Part shown: positions 36,419-45,140 of the stretch, one piece after another
Layout: the number at the start of each line of letters is the position of its first letter
Position numbering within the stretch: position 1 is the stretch's first letter
Origin: Stenotrophomonas sp. UBA2124
Lineage (GTDB): Bacteria > Pseudomonadota > Gammaproteobacteria > Xanthomonadales > Xanthomonadaceae
DNA: 45,880 nucleotides
NCBI GenBank assembly: GCA_002329155.1
Contig: DCXY01000028.1
Location: 1 to 45,880 of the forward strand
Direction of reading: 5' to 3'
Notes under the pieces: model-generated
The model's database searches: none
The model's input: only the letters and a program-made list of their open reading frames with translations
Told to the model about the DNA's origin: nothing
Translations under genes and position numbers: made by a program

Positions 36419-37042
36419 ATGGGGAAAAATGACCGTAGACCAATCGCCGCCCGTTCCACCGGCTGGGCCCGAAGCCTGAGCGCCGCGCTGGCACGTTCTT
36501 CCATCACGCCGAACCAGATTTCGGTGCTCAGCATCTTCTTCGCCGCCATCGGTGCGGTGGGGTTGCTGGCAGCACCGAGCATCCTTGGGCTGGTCACCTG
36601 CGCGGTATGCGTGCAGCTGCGCCTGATCTGCAACCTGCTCGACGGCATGGTGGCGATGGAAGGCGGCAAGCAGACCGCCACCGGCGCGCTGTACAACGAG
36701 TACCCGGACCGCATCGCCGATTCGCTGCTGATCGTCGCGCTCGGCTTCGCCGCCGGCATGCCGTGGCTGGGCTGGCTGGGCGCACTGCTCGCCGCACTCA
36801 CCGCCTATGTACGGCTGTCCGGTGCGAGCGTGGGGCTGGCACAGGATTTCCGCGGGCCGATGGCCAAGCAACACCGCATGGCCGTGCTGACCATCGCCTG
36901 CTTGCTTGCCATCATCGAACAACTGATCGGCAGGACCGCCTATGTGCTGCCGGCCGCCGCGGCCATCATCGCCGCCGGCTCGCTGCTGACCTGCATCACC
37001 CGCACGCACGCCATCGCCGCACAGCTCAAGGCAAGGCCCTGA
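36419..37042 (+). CDS. CDP-alcohol phosphatidyltransferase-family protein (YnbA-like)
   Basis: Predicted 207 residues, about six membrane helices. The family motif D-x2-DG-x2-AR-x8-G-x3-D-x3-D aligns without gaps to Asn72, Asp75-Gly76, Ala79-Met80, Gly89, Asn93 and Asp97, plus an extra Asp101. So two of the four metal-binding Asp are Asn and the Arg is Met. This seems typical of a YnbA-like subgroup, not random decay. Its role would be headgroup transfer to CDP-diacylglycerol, but the acceptor is unknown. The stop overlaps the next start by TGATG. Gene order resembles E. coli ynbA-ynbB-ynbC. Confidence 0.8.
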   Translation: MGKNDRRPIAARSTGWARSLSAALARSSITPNQISVLSIFFAAIGAVGLLAAPSILGLVTCAVCVQLRLICNLLDGMVAMEGGKQTATGALYNEYPDRIADSLLIVALGFAAGMPWLGWLGALLAALTAYVRLSGASVGLAQDFRGPMAKQHRMAVLTIACLLAIIEQLIGRTAYVLPAAAAIIAAGSLLTCITRTHAIAAQLKARP

Positions 37043-37635
37043 TGCTGTCGCGCCTGCTGGTTGCCGCCGTCAAAGTTTTCATTGGTGCCTATCCACGTTG
37101 GCTGGGCAGCCGTCCCACCGACACCCAGCGCATCTATTTCGCCAACCACTCCAGTCATCTGGACACAGTGGCGCTGTGGTCGGCCCTGCCGCCCGCGCTG
37201 CGCGAGCACACCCGCCCGGTGGCCGCACGCGACTACTGGAGCAAGGGCATACGCAAGCTCATCGCCGACAAGGGCTTCAACGCGGTGTTGATCGAGCGCG
37301 ACCGCAGCAAGTGCGAAGGCGACCCGCTGCAGCCGCTGCACGATGCGCTGGATGCCGGCGATTCGCTGATCCTGTTCCCGGAAGGCACGCGCAACCACGA
37401 GGAACTGCCGCAGCCGTTCAAGGCCGGCCTGTTCCATCTGGCGCAGCGTTACCCGCATGTGGAGCTGGTGGCGGTGTACCTGGACAACGCGCGCCGCGCC
37501 CTGCCCAAGGGCAGTCTGGTGCCGGTGCCGCTGGTCTGCACGGTGCGCTTCGGCGCGCCACTCAACCGTGTTCCCGATGAAGACAAGGCGCAGTTCCTGG
37601 AACGTGCGCGGCAGGCGGTGGTGGATCTGGCATGA
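37042..37635 (+). CDS. PlsC-like 1-acyl-glycerol-3-phosphate acyltransferase
   Basis: Predicted 197 residues. Motif I is NHSSHLD (HX4D), motif III is FPEGTRN, and VLIERDRSK supplies the acceptor-side region. PlsC enzymes esterify lysophosphatidate to phosphatidate at the inner membrane. Only one weak hydrophobic segment is present at the N terminus. It overlaps both neighbours (TGATG before, ATGA after), so all three genes are translationally coupled, giving an order of reactions: phosphatidate formation, CDP-activation, headgroup transfer. It is probably a second copy next to a housekeeping plsC elsewhere. Confidence 0.88.
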   Translation: MLSRLLVAAVKVFIGAYPRWLGSRPTDTQRIYFANHSSHLDTVALWSALPPALREHTRPVAARDYWSKGIRKLIADKGFNAVLIERDRSKCEGDPLQPLHDALDAGDSLILFPEGTRNHEELPQPFKAGLFHLAQRYPHVELVAVYLDNARRALPKGSLVPVPLVCTVRFGAPLNRVPDEDKAQFLERARQAVVDLA

Positions 37636-38615
37636 ACAACGTATTCCAACATCTGCCGCTGGGGAGCTTTCTGCGGCAAGCCCTCGAGCGCGCGCCGCCG
37701 CAGTTCTGGTGGGTGATCGGCGGCGTGATCGCGCTGCTGGTGGTTGCCAGCCTCATCGGCTTCATTCTGGGCCGGGTGAAACCGGGCTCGGTGGTGGACA
37801 ACCTCAACGCGCGCATCAACGCGTGGTGGGTGATGGTCGGCGTACTGCTGGTCTGCTTCCTGATGGGCAAGGTGGCCACGCTGGTGTTCTTCGGCCTGCT
37901 GTCCTTCTTCGCCCTGCGTGAGTTCATCTCGCTCACCCCCACCCGGCGCGGCGACCACCTCGCGCTGTGCCTGTGCTTCTACATCGCCATCCCGCTGCAG
38001 TACTGGCTGATCGGCATCGACTGGTACGGGCTGTTCGTCATGTGCATCCCGGTGTACGGCTTTCTGGCACTGCCGGCGGTCTCCGCGCTTTCCGGCGATA
38101 CCGAGAACTTCCTGGAGCGCAACACCAAGATCCAGTGGGGCGTGATGCTCACCGTGTTCTGCCTGAGCCACGCGCCGGCGCTGATGCTGCTGCGCATTCC
38201 CGGCTACGAAGGCCAGAACCTGATGCTGCTGTTCTACCTGCTGCTGGTGGTGCAGCTCAGCGACGTGCTGCAGTACGTGTTCGGCAAGCTGTTCGGCAGG
38301 CACCTGCTGGCCCCGCAGGTAAGCCCGTCCAAGACCGTGGAAGGTCTGGTCGGTGGTGGTCTGGCCGCGACCGGCGTGGGCGCCGCGTTGTGGTGGATCA
38401 CCCCGTTCTCGCCGATGCAGTCGGCACTGCTGTCGCTGCTGATCGTGGTGTGCGGCTTCCTGGGCGGGCTGGCGCTGTCGGCGGTCAAGCGCAGCCTGGG
38501 TGCCAAGGACTGGGGCGAAATGATCGAAGGCCACGGCGGCATCCTCGACCGGCTCGACTCGGTGGTGTTCTCCGCCCCGGTGTTCTTCCATGTGGTGCGC
38601 TACAACTTCCAGTAG
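37632..38615 (+). CDS. CdsA-like phosphatidate cytidylyltransferase (YnbB-like)
   Basis: Predicted 327 residues with about eight membrane segments. The CDS signature is intact near the C terminus: S-AVKRSLGAKDWG, then GHGGILDRLDS. SPSKTVEGLVGG provides the conserved Lys/Thr/Glu block. The enzyme makes CDP-diacylglycerol from phosphatidate and CTP. The N-terminal 40 residues (FLRQALERAPPQFWWVIGG) are an addition over housekeeping CdsA. Together with the preceding PlsC-like and CDP-alcohol genes it forms a complete small phospholipid pathway. A repeat region with hairpins follows and probably ends the transcript. Confidence 0.88.
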   Translation: MNNVFQHLPLGSFLRQALERAPPQFWWVIGGVIALLVVASLIGFILGRVKPGSVVDNLNARINAWWVMVGVLLVCFLMGKVATLVFFGLLSFFALREFISLTPTRRGDHLALCLCFYIAIPLQYWLIGIDWYGLFVMCIPVYGFLALPAVSALSGDTENFLERNTKIQWGVMLTVFCLSHAPALMLLRIPGYEGQNLMLLFYLLLVVQLSDVLQYVFGKLFGRHLLAPQVSPSKTVEGLVGGGLAATGVGAALWWITPFSPMQSALLSLLIVVCGFLGGLALSAVKRSLGAKDWGEMIEGHGGILDRLDSVVFSAPVFFHVVRYNFQ

Positions 38616-38633
38616 GCAGCACGAGCGGAAGCA

Positions 38634-38730
38634 CCCCTCCCCAGCCCTCCCCTTTGCCTTCGGCAAAAGGGAGGGAGCAATAAGCCCCTCCCCTTGTGGG
38701 CGAAGCCCATAGGGGGAGGTTGGGAGGGGG
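38634..38730. repeat. Dispersed CCCCTCCCC-type palindromic element, copy 1
   Basis: The outer arms CCCCTCCC (38634-38641) and GGGAGGGG (38722-38729) enclose two hairpins, one built on CTTTGCC-TTC-GGCAAA and one on GGGC-GAA-GCCC. The same architecture recurs at 42340-42434, with a half copy at 42473-42519. It lies between the CdsA-like gene and the thioesterase gene, on the same strand. Confidence 0.8.
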
Positions 38731-38811
38731 TAAAACGCGACACTCCCTACCCTGCTGGCCCCATCACCCCCAGTGGAGTAGCCTGCGGCTCCCATGGTCG
38801 CGGTAAACCTC

Positions 38812-39312
38812 ATGTCCGAACACAAGTCCCACCAGCTGTCGATGACCGTGCTGATGTCGCCGGAGATGGCCAATTTCTCCGGCAAGGTGCATGGCGGCGC
38901 GGTACTGCGCCTGCTCGACCAGGTCGCCTACGCCTGCGCCAGCCGCTACGCCGGCAACTATGTGGTCACGCTGTCGGTGGACCAGGTGACCTTCCGCCAA
39001 CCCATCCTCGTGGGTGAGCTGGTGACCTTCCTTGCCTCGGTCAACTTCACCGGCACCTCGTCAATGGAAGTGGGCATCAAGGTGGTGGCCGAGGACATCC
39101 GCAAGGGCAGCGTGCGCCACGCCAACAGCTGCTTCTTCACCATGGTGGCCGTGGATGACGAAGGCAGGCCGACGCCCGTACCGGCGCTGCAACCGGAAAC
39201 CCCGGACGAGAAGCGCCGCTTCGCCGCCGCGCAGATCCGCCGCCAGCTGCGGCAGGAGATGGAGCAGCGGCATCTTGAACTGCTCAAAAGCACGCCTCCG
39301 GTGGGGGGCTGA
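38812..39312 (+). CDS. Hotdog-fold acyl-CoA thioesterase (YciA-like)
   Basis: Predicted 166 residues from ATG 38812 (MSEHKSHQLSMTV); ATG 38794 would add 6 residues and has a distant GGAG, so the start is uncertain. Hotdog signature: FSGKVHGGAVLRLLDQVAYA, with the catalytic-type Asp of LLDQ. TLSVDQVTFRQPILVGELV and the second Asp are also typical. The helical C-terminal tail (EMEQRHLELLK) is usual for YciA-type enzymes. It hydrolyses acyl-CoA to free acid and CoA. It could be read from the phospholipid operon only through the repeat element, so it may have its own promoter. Confidence 0.87.
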   Translation: MSEHKSHQLSMTVLMSPEMANFSGKVHGGAVLRLLDQVAYACASRYAGNYVVTLSVDQVTFRQPILVGELVTFLASVNFTGTSSMEVGIKVVAEDIRKGSVRHANSCFFTMVAVDDEGRPTPVPALQPETPDEKRRFAAAQIRRQLRQEMEQRHLELLKSTPPVGG

Positions 39313-39323
39313 GGCGGAAGCTG

Positions 39324-39425
39324 CCCTCACCTGCCCCTTCGGGGCATCCTCTCCCGCTTGCGGGAGAGGCGGAAATCACAGGCGACGTGCTCCGCGTAGC
39401 CCGGGTAAGCGCAAGCGCACCCGGG
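39324..39425. repeat. Hairpin repeats between convergent genes (CCTCTCCCGC type and GTAG REP)
   Basis: CCTCTCCCGC-TT-GCGGGAGAGG (39348-39369) forms a perfect 10-bp hairpin preceded by GCCCC-TTC-GGGGC. A REP-like unit GTAGCCCGGGTAAGCGCAAG onward lies at 39396-39425, the same unit as at 30959 and 31064. The region lies between the 3' ends of the thioesterase and ppc genes and probably terminates both. Confidence 0.8.
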
Positions 39426-39450
39426 AACGCGCGTCACTCAGGCCAACCCA

Positions 39451-42162
39451 TCAACCCGTATTCTGCACACCCTGCGACACACCATTCACGCACGCCACCA
39501 GCGCACGCAGCAACTCATCATCCTCGCGGTTGCTCGCGCGCCAGCGCTGCAGCAGATCCACCTGCAAGGTGCTGATCGGGTCGATGTACGGATTGCGCAG
39601 ACGGATCGACAGGGCAAGCCGCGGGTCGTGCTCCAGCAGCTCCTGCTGCCCGCTCAGCCGTTTCACCCAATGTGCGGTCAGCGCCAGTTCCTCGCGGATC
39701 AACGGGAAGAAGTGATCGTGCAGTGGCCCGGCCAGGCGTGAGAACTGCTCGGCGATGTGGATGTCGCCCTTGCTCAGCACCATCGACATGTCATCGAGGA
39801 AGGTCTCGAAGAACGGCCAGTCGTGCGCCATCTCGCGCAGCAGTTCCTCATGCCCCGCATCGGCAGCGGCCTGCAGACCACTGCCCACGCCAAACCAGCC
39901 CGGTATCGCGGCACGCGCCTGGCTCCACGCGAATACCCACGGAATCGCGCGCAGGTTGGTCAGCGCTGCATCCTGGCCCAGCCGCCGCGAGGGGCGCGAA
40001 CCCAGCGTCATGCGTTCGATGACGTCGATCGGCGTGGCCTGCCGGAAGTAATTCATGAATTCCGGATCGCCGACAAAGGCACGGTAGGCGCGCGAGCTGT
40101 GTTCGGCGACCAGCGCCATCACCGGCTTCCACGCTTCCTCGCGCGGCTCGGCCGCACGCGGGCGCAGGCTGGCGCGCAGCACCGCGCCGGCAGACTGTTC
40201 CAGCGACCGCAGCGCCAGCGCGCGGATGCCGTACTTGCGATGGATCACCTCGCCCTGCTCGGTCACGCGCAGGCGCCCGTCGATGCTGCCGCGCGGCGAG
40301 GCGTTCACCGCATGCGTGGTCTTGGTGCCACCACGGCTAATGGAGCCGCCACGGCCATGGAAAAAGGTGAGATGCACGCCGTACTCGCTGGCCACTTCCA
40401 GCAGCTCCACCTGGGCGTGCTGCAGGCCCCAGCGTGAGGCGGCGATACCGCCGTCCTTGCCACTGTCCGAGTACCCCAACATCACCATCTGCACGTCATT
40501 GCGTGCGGCAAGATGGGCGCGATAGACCGGATCGGCCAGCAGGTCACGCAGCGTCGCAGTGCCACGGCCAAGGTCATCCACGGTTTCAAACAGCGGCGCG
40601 ATATCCAGCGGCACCGCATTGGCTTCATCGACCAGACCACCACGACGTGCAAGCGCAAGCACGGCGAGCACGTCGCCGCGATCATGCGCCATGGAAATGA
40701 TGTAACTGCCCAGTGCGTCAGCACCGTGCCGGCGACGCGCATCCGCCAGTGCGGCGAACACCTTGTCCAGCCGCTGGCCGACTTCGTCATTGCCTTCCGG
40801 CAACGCCGCCTCGCCTGATGCATAGGGCGAAAGGCGTTGCGCACGCGCGGGGCCGTCCAGTGCATCGAACGCCTCCTGCCCGCCCAGCACTTCGGCCAGC
40901 GCACGCGAATGCACGCTCGACTCCTGACGCACATCCAGCCGTGCCAGATGGAAGCCGAAGGTGCGCACGCGCCACATCAGCCGCCGCACCGCGAACCACC
41001 CTGCATGCCTGCCCTTGTTGGCCTCCAGGCTGTCGAGGATCAGCTGGATGTCGGCGATGAATTCCTCCGGGCTGCCGTAGGCACCTTCGGCATCGTCCAG
41101 CGTGGCCTGCAGGCGCGCGCGCATACGGTCATTGAGCAGACGGTACGGCATGTCGGCATGGCGCGGACGTGACTGCACCTGCGGCAACAACTGCTGGTAA
41201 TCCGCCACGCGCGCAAGCAGCGCATCGCTCACGCCCACCAGTTCGGTGGACTGACTGAGCAGGCTCGCCAGCTTGAGCATGTCCTTCAGATACAGCTCCA
41301 GCACCGCACGGCGCTGCGCGTTCAAGGTGTTGGTGATGGTGGTGGCATCCACGTTGGGATTGCCATCCATGTCGCCGCCCACCCAGGTGCCGAAGCGCAC
41401 CAGGCGCGGCAACGGCAGGCTGCGGCCCCAGGTATCACGCACGGCCTGTTCCAGCGATTCGTAGAACACCGGCATCACCCGGTACAGCACACGCGTGAGG
41501 TAGAAGCCCACATGCTCGCGCTCGTCGTCCACCGTGGGCCGGACAGGCGAGGAATCGGCGGTCTGCCACGAGGCGGTCAAGGCCATGCGGAAGCGCGCGG
41601 CATCGGCGGCCTGCTCGCCCGGCGTGCGCTGGCCGTCGAGGTTGTCCACCAGCGCGGCGACCATCAGCTGCTCCTTTTCCAGCAGCGCACGGCGCAGTGC
41701 TTCCGTCGGGTGCGCGGTGAACACCGGCTCGATGTCGATGCGCGGCAGCCACTGCGCCAGCTCTTCAAGGCTCACGCCCTGCGCCTTGAGCTTGAGCAGC
41801 GCGTCATGCAGGCCATCAGGCTGCGGCCGTTTGGTGCCGGCACGCTGGTAATCACGGCGGCGGCGGATGCGGTGCACGCGCTCGGCGATGTTCACCACCT
41901 GGAAGTAGGTGCTGAACGCCCGCACCAGCGCCTCGGCCTCGCGCGGCGTGCGCCCGGACAGCTGGCTGCTCAGCGATGCCAGCGGGCTCTGCGTCTCGCG
42001 CCGGGCGATGGCAGCGGTACGCACCTCTTCCACTTCATCGAGGAAGCCCGGCGATACCTGCTCGGAAATCAGATCCCCCACCATCGTGCCGAGGCGACGC
42101 ACATCGTCGCGCAGGGGCAGGTCAGGGGTCGCGAACACGACGCTGCTACGGTACTCGTTCAT
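39451..42162 (-). CDS. ppc: Phosphoenolpyruvate carboxylase
   Basis: Predicted 903 residues. It fixes bicarbonate onto PEP to give oxaloacetate, refilling the TCA cycle. Catalytic blocks: VFTAHPTEALRR (His), GGDMDGNPNVD, LGYSDSGKDGGI, FHGRGGSISRGG, and RAIPWVFAWSQARAAIPGWF. The C terminus ends QNTG, the conserved allosteric/active-site tail. Length is normal. It is a single gene. Upstream, 113-168 nt before the start, is a cluster of TGTCC repeats that might be regulatory. Confidence 0.98.
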   Translation of the reverse strand: MNEYRSSVVFATPDLPLRDDVRRLGTMVGDLISEQVSPGFLDEVEEVRTAAIARRETQSPLASLSSQLSGRTPREAEALVRAFSTYFQVVNIAERVHRIRRRRDYQRAGTKRPQPDGLHDALLKLKAQGVSLEELAQWLPRIDIEPVFTAHPTEALRRALLEKEQLMVAALVDNLDGQRTPGEQAADAARFRMALTASWQTADSSPVRPTVDDEREHVGFYLTRVLYRVMPVFYESLEQAVRDTWGRSLPLPRLVRFGTWVGGDMDGNPNVDATTITNTLNAQRRAVLELYLKDMLKLASLLSQSTELVGVSDALLARVADYQQLLPQVQSRPRHADMPYRLLNDRMRARLQATLDDAEGAYGSPEEFIADIQLILDSLEANKGRHAGWFAVRRLMWRVRTFGFHLARLDVRQESSVHSRALAEVLGGQEAFDALDGPARAQRLSPYASGEAALPEGNDEVGQRLDKVFAALADARRRHGADALGSYIISMAHDRGDVLAVLALARRGGLVDEANAVPLDIAPLFETVDDLGRGTATLRDLLADPVYRAHLAARNDVQMVMLGYSDSGKDGGIAASRWGLQHAQVELLEVASEYGVHLTFFHGRGGSISRGGTKTTHAVNASPRGSIDGRLRVTEQGEVIHRKYGIRALALRSLEQSAGAVLRASLRPRAAEPREEAWKPVMALVAEHSSRAYRAFVGDPEFMNYFRQATPIDVIERMTLGSRPSRRLGQDAALTNLRAIPWVFAWSQARAAIPGWFGVGSGLQAAADAGHEELLREMAHDWPFFETFLDDMSMVLSKGDIHIAEQFSRLAGPLHDHFFPLIREELALTAHWVKRLSGQQELLEHDPRLALSIRLRNPYIDPISTLQVDLLQRWRASNREDDELLRALVACVNGVSQGVQNTG

Positions 42163-42274
42163 CCAGGACGGTAAGCCTTGCGATGCGGAAACACCCCAAG
42201 CCTAACCGATATGACCGGATGATTTTGCAGTGCACCAAACCTGAAACTGTTGCAGATGAATGTTGTCTGCGGGG

Positions 42275-42330
42275 TGTCCGGTGACTGTCCAGCGAGGGGA
42301 CAGGAGCTGTCCGGTGTTTCATCTGTCCGG
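42275..42330 (-). promoter_or_regulatory. Cluster of TGTCC(GG) repeats upstream of ppc
   Basis: TGTCC words start at 42275, 42286, 42308 and 42324 (first spacings 11 and 22 nt, one and two helical turns). TGTCCGGTG occurs twice exactly. A GGACAG at 42298-42303 can pair with CTGTCC on either side, giving two alternative hairpins. The cluster sits in the 362-nt space (42163-42524) between ppc and the S9 peptidase gene. I find no clear ppc -35/-10. Confidence 0.4.
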
Positions 42331-42339
42331 AGCAACTTC

Positions 42340-42519
42340 ACCCCACCCCAGCCCTCCCCTTCACCTCCGGTGAAAGGGAGGGGGCAGCATCTCCTCCCCT
42401 TGCGTGCGAAGCCCGGAGGGGGAGGTTGGGAAGCGGTTTAGCTTGTTGCTCTCAACTTCAAGCAAAAAACTCACCCCTCCCCAACCCTCCCCTTCACCTT
42501 CGGTGAAAGGGAGGGAGCA
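42340..42519. repeat. CCCCTCCCC-type palindromic element, one full and one half copy
   Basis: The full copy (42340-42434) has the same outer arms and double hairpin as 38634-38730; its first hairpin is CCCTCCCCTTCACC-TCC-GGTGAAAGGGAGGG. The half copy (42473-42519) has only that first hairpin and ends 6 nt before the S9 peptidase stop codon, where it can serve as its terminator. Confidence 0.8.
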
Positions 42520-42524
42520 AAACT

Positions 42525-45035
42525 TCACCGCTTCTTGCCGCCCTTGGCACCCTCACCCAACCAGCGGTCCAGCCAGTCCTCGCTCTCGGCCAGCATGGTC
42601 ATGATGGATTCGCGCGCACGGTAGCCATGCGATTCGTTCGGCAGCATCACCAGCCGCGCCGTACCACCCAAGCCCTTCACCGCAGCGAACATGCGCTCGC
42701 TCTGCACCGGGAAGGTGCCGGAGTTGTTGTCGTTCTCGCCATGGATGAACAGGATCGGATCCTTGATCTTGTCCGCATGCACGAACGGCGACATGTTCAG
42801 ATAGGTATCGGTTGCCTGCCAGAAATTGCGCTCCTCCGCCTGAAAACCGAACGGGGTGAGCGTGCGGTTGTAGGCACCCGAACGCGCGATGCCTGCCTTG
42901 AACAGGCGCGTATGCGCGAGCAGGTTGGCGGTCATGAACGCGCCATAGGAATGCCCGCCCACCGCGATGCGTTCACGGTCACCCACGCCACGGCGCACCA
43001 CTTCGTCCACCGCGGCCTGTGCGCTGGCCACCAGCTGCTGCACATAGGTGTCGTTGGGCTCGGCCTTGCCTTCACCGATGATCGGCATGGTCGGGTTGTT
43101 CAGCACCACATAGCCCTTGGCGAGGAAGGCCTGCGGCCCCCAGTAGCTGACCGCGTTGAAGCGATGCGGCGAGCCCTGCACCTGGCTGGCGTCCTGCGCG
43201 GATTTGAACTCCGCCGGGTAGGCCCACATCAGCACCGGGCGCGGGCCATCCTTCTTCGGGTCATAGCCGGGCGGCAGCAGCAGGTCGGCGGTGAGCTCGA
43301 CACCATCGTTGCGCTTGTAGCGGATCTGCTCCTTCTTCACCCCGCGCAGCGCAGGCAGCGGATGCGCGAAGTGGGTCAGTTCCAGCGGTTTGGCATCGGC
43401 AGCCAGACCGCGTGCGAACAGGTTGGCCGGCACGTCATTGGTTTCGCGGTAGGTGAGAATGCGCGCATCGTCACCTTCGATGATCGCCAACGGCTGCTCG
43501 TAGTACGGCGCCTGCGAATGGAACAGGCGCTCGCTCTTGCCACTGGCCAGATCCACGCGGTCCAGGAACGGGCGGTCACCCTCGGCCGAGGCACCTTCGC
43601 CAATACGGAAGAAGCTCTTGCCGTCATCACCGAACTGCAGGCGCGCACGGCCACCGTCGTCAGGCTGCAGCAGCGGCTCGCCCGGGTCGGCGTAACGGTC
43701 ATCTTCCGAACGCTCTACCAGCAGCGTCGCCGCCTGCTCCGGGTGATCCGGGCTGATCTTCCACTGCTTCACCTGGCGGCTCTTCCACCAGTACTCGTCC
43801 AGCAGTGCCACGTCGCCATTGCCCCAGGTGATGCCCGCATAGCGCGAGCCCAGCTGTGCCAGCGTGGTCGGCGGCTTGTCGAAGGGCGCCTGCTGGGTCA
43901 GCACGGCATCACGGATGGCCGCCTCGCGCGACGGATCACCACCATCCTGCGCCTCAGCCCATACCAGCGTTGCCGGTGCATCGGCGCGCCAGTTGATCGA
44001 TCGAACGCCCGTGGGCACGGCGTCGTTGCCGGTGGGCAGGCCATCGACCAGCGGCAATCGGGCCACGGTGTGCACCTGCTTGCCCTGCGCATCCAGCACC
44101 TCGATGCGGCGCGGGAAACGGTTCACCGGCACGGTGTAGGAGAACGGCCGCTCCACGCGCTGGCTGAGCAGGTACTTGCCGTCCGGCGACGCAGCCAGCC
44201 CCAGATACAGGCCCGGCGCTCCCACTGGCGTGCTCTGGCCGTTGATCGCCACACGCACCGGCTGCGCCTGCAGGTAGTACTCGAACTGGCGTGCGTCGTC
44301 CTCGTTCTTCAGCAGGTCCTGATAGGTGGGCACCGAACGCACGCCCTGCCCGCCTGCGGTTTCCTGCACGGCCGGGCCAGTCGGCACGCCGTCACCATGC
44401 GGTGCCTCGCCCTGGCCGGCAGGGCGCTGCATCACCAGCAGCGCGTCATTGCCCGGCAGCCAGCTGTAGCCACGGCCCACGATGCTGTTCAGGCGCTCGG
44501 CCACACGCCGGGCGCTGCCCGACTCCACGTCCACCAACCACAGCTCGTTGCTGCCGGTGGCCGGATCCACCTGGTTGAAGGCCAGGTACTTCTGGTCCGG
44601 TGACCAGGTCAGCGAGGCCACCGACAGCGGCTGCGGCAGGCCGCTGATCTGGCGTTCGGCGCCGTCGCGCGTGGAAACCAGCGAAAGCTTGTTGCCGAAG
44701 CTGAAACGGCTGTCGGACACCGTCTTGGGATTGATGCGCAGGCCGGCCAGCTTCAGCTCCGGCGCAGCCACCTGGGCGATGGACGGCAGCGACGGGGTCT
44801 GCAGCATCGCCACCATATCCCGCTTGGGCGACATGTACAGGCTGGGCGCGCGCGGGGCGTCCACCACCGCCTGCAGGGCGGCGGAGGGCAGCCGGTAGCC
44901 CTGACCCTGCTGGGCCTTCTGGGCCGGTGCCGGCGGGCTCAGCGCCAGCACGGGGGGTATAGCCAGCAGCAGGCCGGCGCACAGCACCAGTGCAGCCGTG
45001 GCACGGCGGGGGCGGCGGGCGGGGGTCAGGGTCAT
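42525..45035 (-). CDS. Secreted S9-family prolyl oligopeptidase-like peptidase
   Basis: Predicted 836 residues from ATG 45035, chosen because GAGGA is 6 nt upstream and a signal peptide follows (TAALVLCAGLLLAIPPVLAL); ATG 45056 is an alternative. The N-terminal two thirds are a beta-propeller-like region (SWLPGNDALLVMQ, DLASGKSERLFH). The C-terminal alpha/beta-hydrolase domain has nucleophile Ser696 in GGHSYGAF, then HGENDNNSGT with the Asp and NESHGYRA with the His. The overall wording is close to glutamyl or acylaminoacyl peptidases of plants and Xanthomonadaceae. It cleaves short peptides, presumably in the periplasm. It is divergent from ahcY. Confidence 0.9.
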   Translation of the reverse strand: MTLTPARRPRRATAALVLCAGLLLAIPPVLALSPPAPAQKAQQGQGYRLPSAALQAVVDAPRAPSLYMSPKRDMVAMLQTPSLPSIAQVAAPELKLAGLRINPKTVSDSRFSFGNKLSLVSTRDGAERQISGLPQPLSVASLTWSPDQKYLAFNQVDPATGSNELWLVDVESGSARRVAERLNSIVGRGYSWLPGNDALLVMQRPAGQGEAPHGDGVPTGPAVQETAGGQGVRSVPTYQDLLKNEDDARQFEYYLQAQPVRVAINGQSTPVGAPGLYLGLAASPDGKYLLSQRVERPFSYTVPVNRFPRRIEVLDAQGKQVHTVARLPLVDGLPTGNDAVPTGVRSINWRADAPATLVWAEAQDGGDPSREAAIRDAVLTQQAPFDKPPTTLAQLGSRYAGITWGNGDVALLDEYWWKSRQVKQWKISPDHPEQAATLLVERSEDDRYADPGEPLLQPDDGGRARLQFGDDGKSFFRIGEGASAEGDRPFLDRVDLASGKSERLFHSQAPYYEQPLAIIEGDDARILTYRETNDVPANLFARGLAADAKPLELTHFAHPLPALRGVKKEQIRYKRNDGVELTADLLLPPGYDPKKDGPRPVLMWAYPAEFKSAQDASQVQGSPHRFNAVSYWGPQAFLAKGYVVLNNPTMPIIGEGKAEPNDTYVQQLVASAQAAVDEVVRRGVGDRERIAVGGHSYGAFMTANLLAHTRLFKAGIARSGAYNRTLTPFGFQAEERNFWQATDTYLNMSPFVHADKIKDPILFIHGENDNNSGTFPVQSERMFAAVKGLGGTARLVMLPNESHGYRARESIMTMLAESEDWLDRWLGEGAKGGKKR

Positions 45036-45104
45036 GGCAGTCCTCAGGGGCGTCATCGAATCCCAAACTTAACAATCTCCGGCGGCCACTTCCCCTGCCG
45101 TTGG

Positions 45105-45132
45105 TTGGGCTGCCCGGGTCCCGCGATATAAT
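45105..45132 (+). promoter_or_regulatory. ahcY promoter
   Basis: TTGGGC (45105-45110) and a perfect TATAAT (45127-45132) are 16 nt apart. Transcription should start at about 45139, immediately before the SAH riboswitch. Confidence 0.75.
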
Positions 45133-45140
45133 GGGCAGAC

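Noticed and set aside
42627..44603. 658-codon open frame antisense to the S9 peptidase gene
   Set aside because: Same reasons: shadow composition opposite a gene with a complete catalytic triad.
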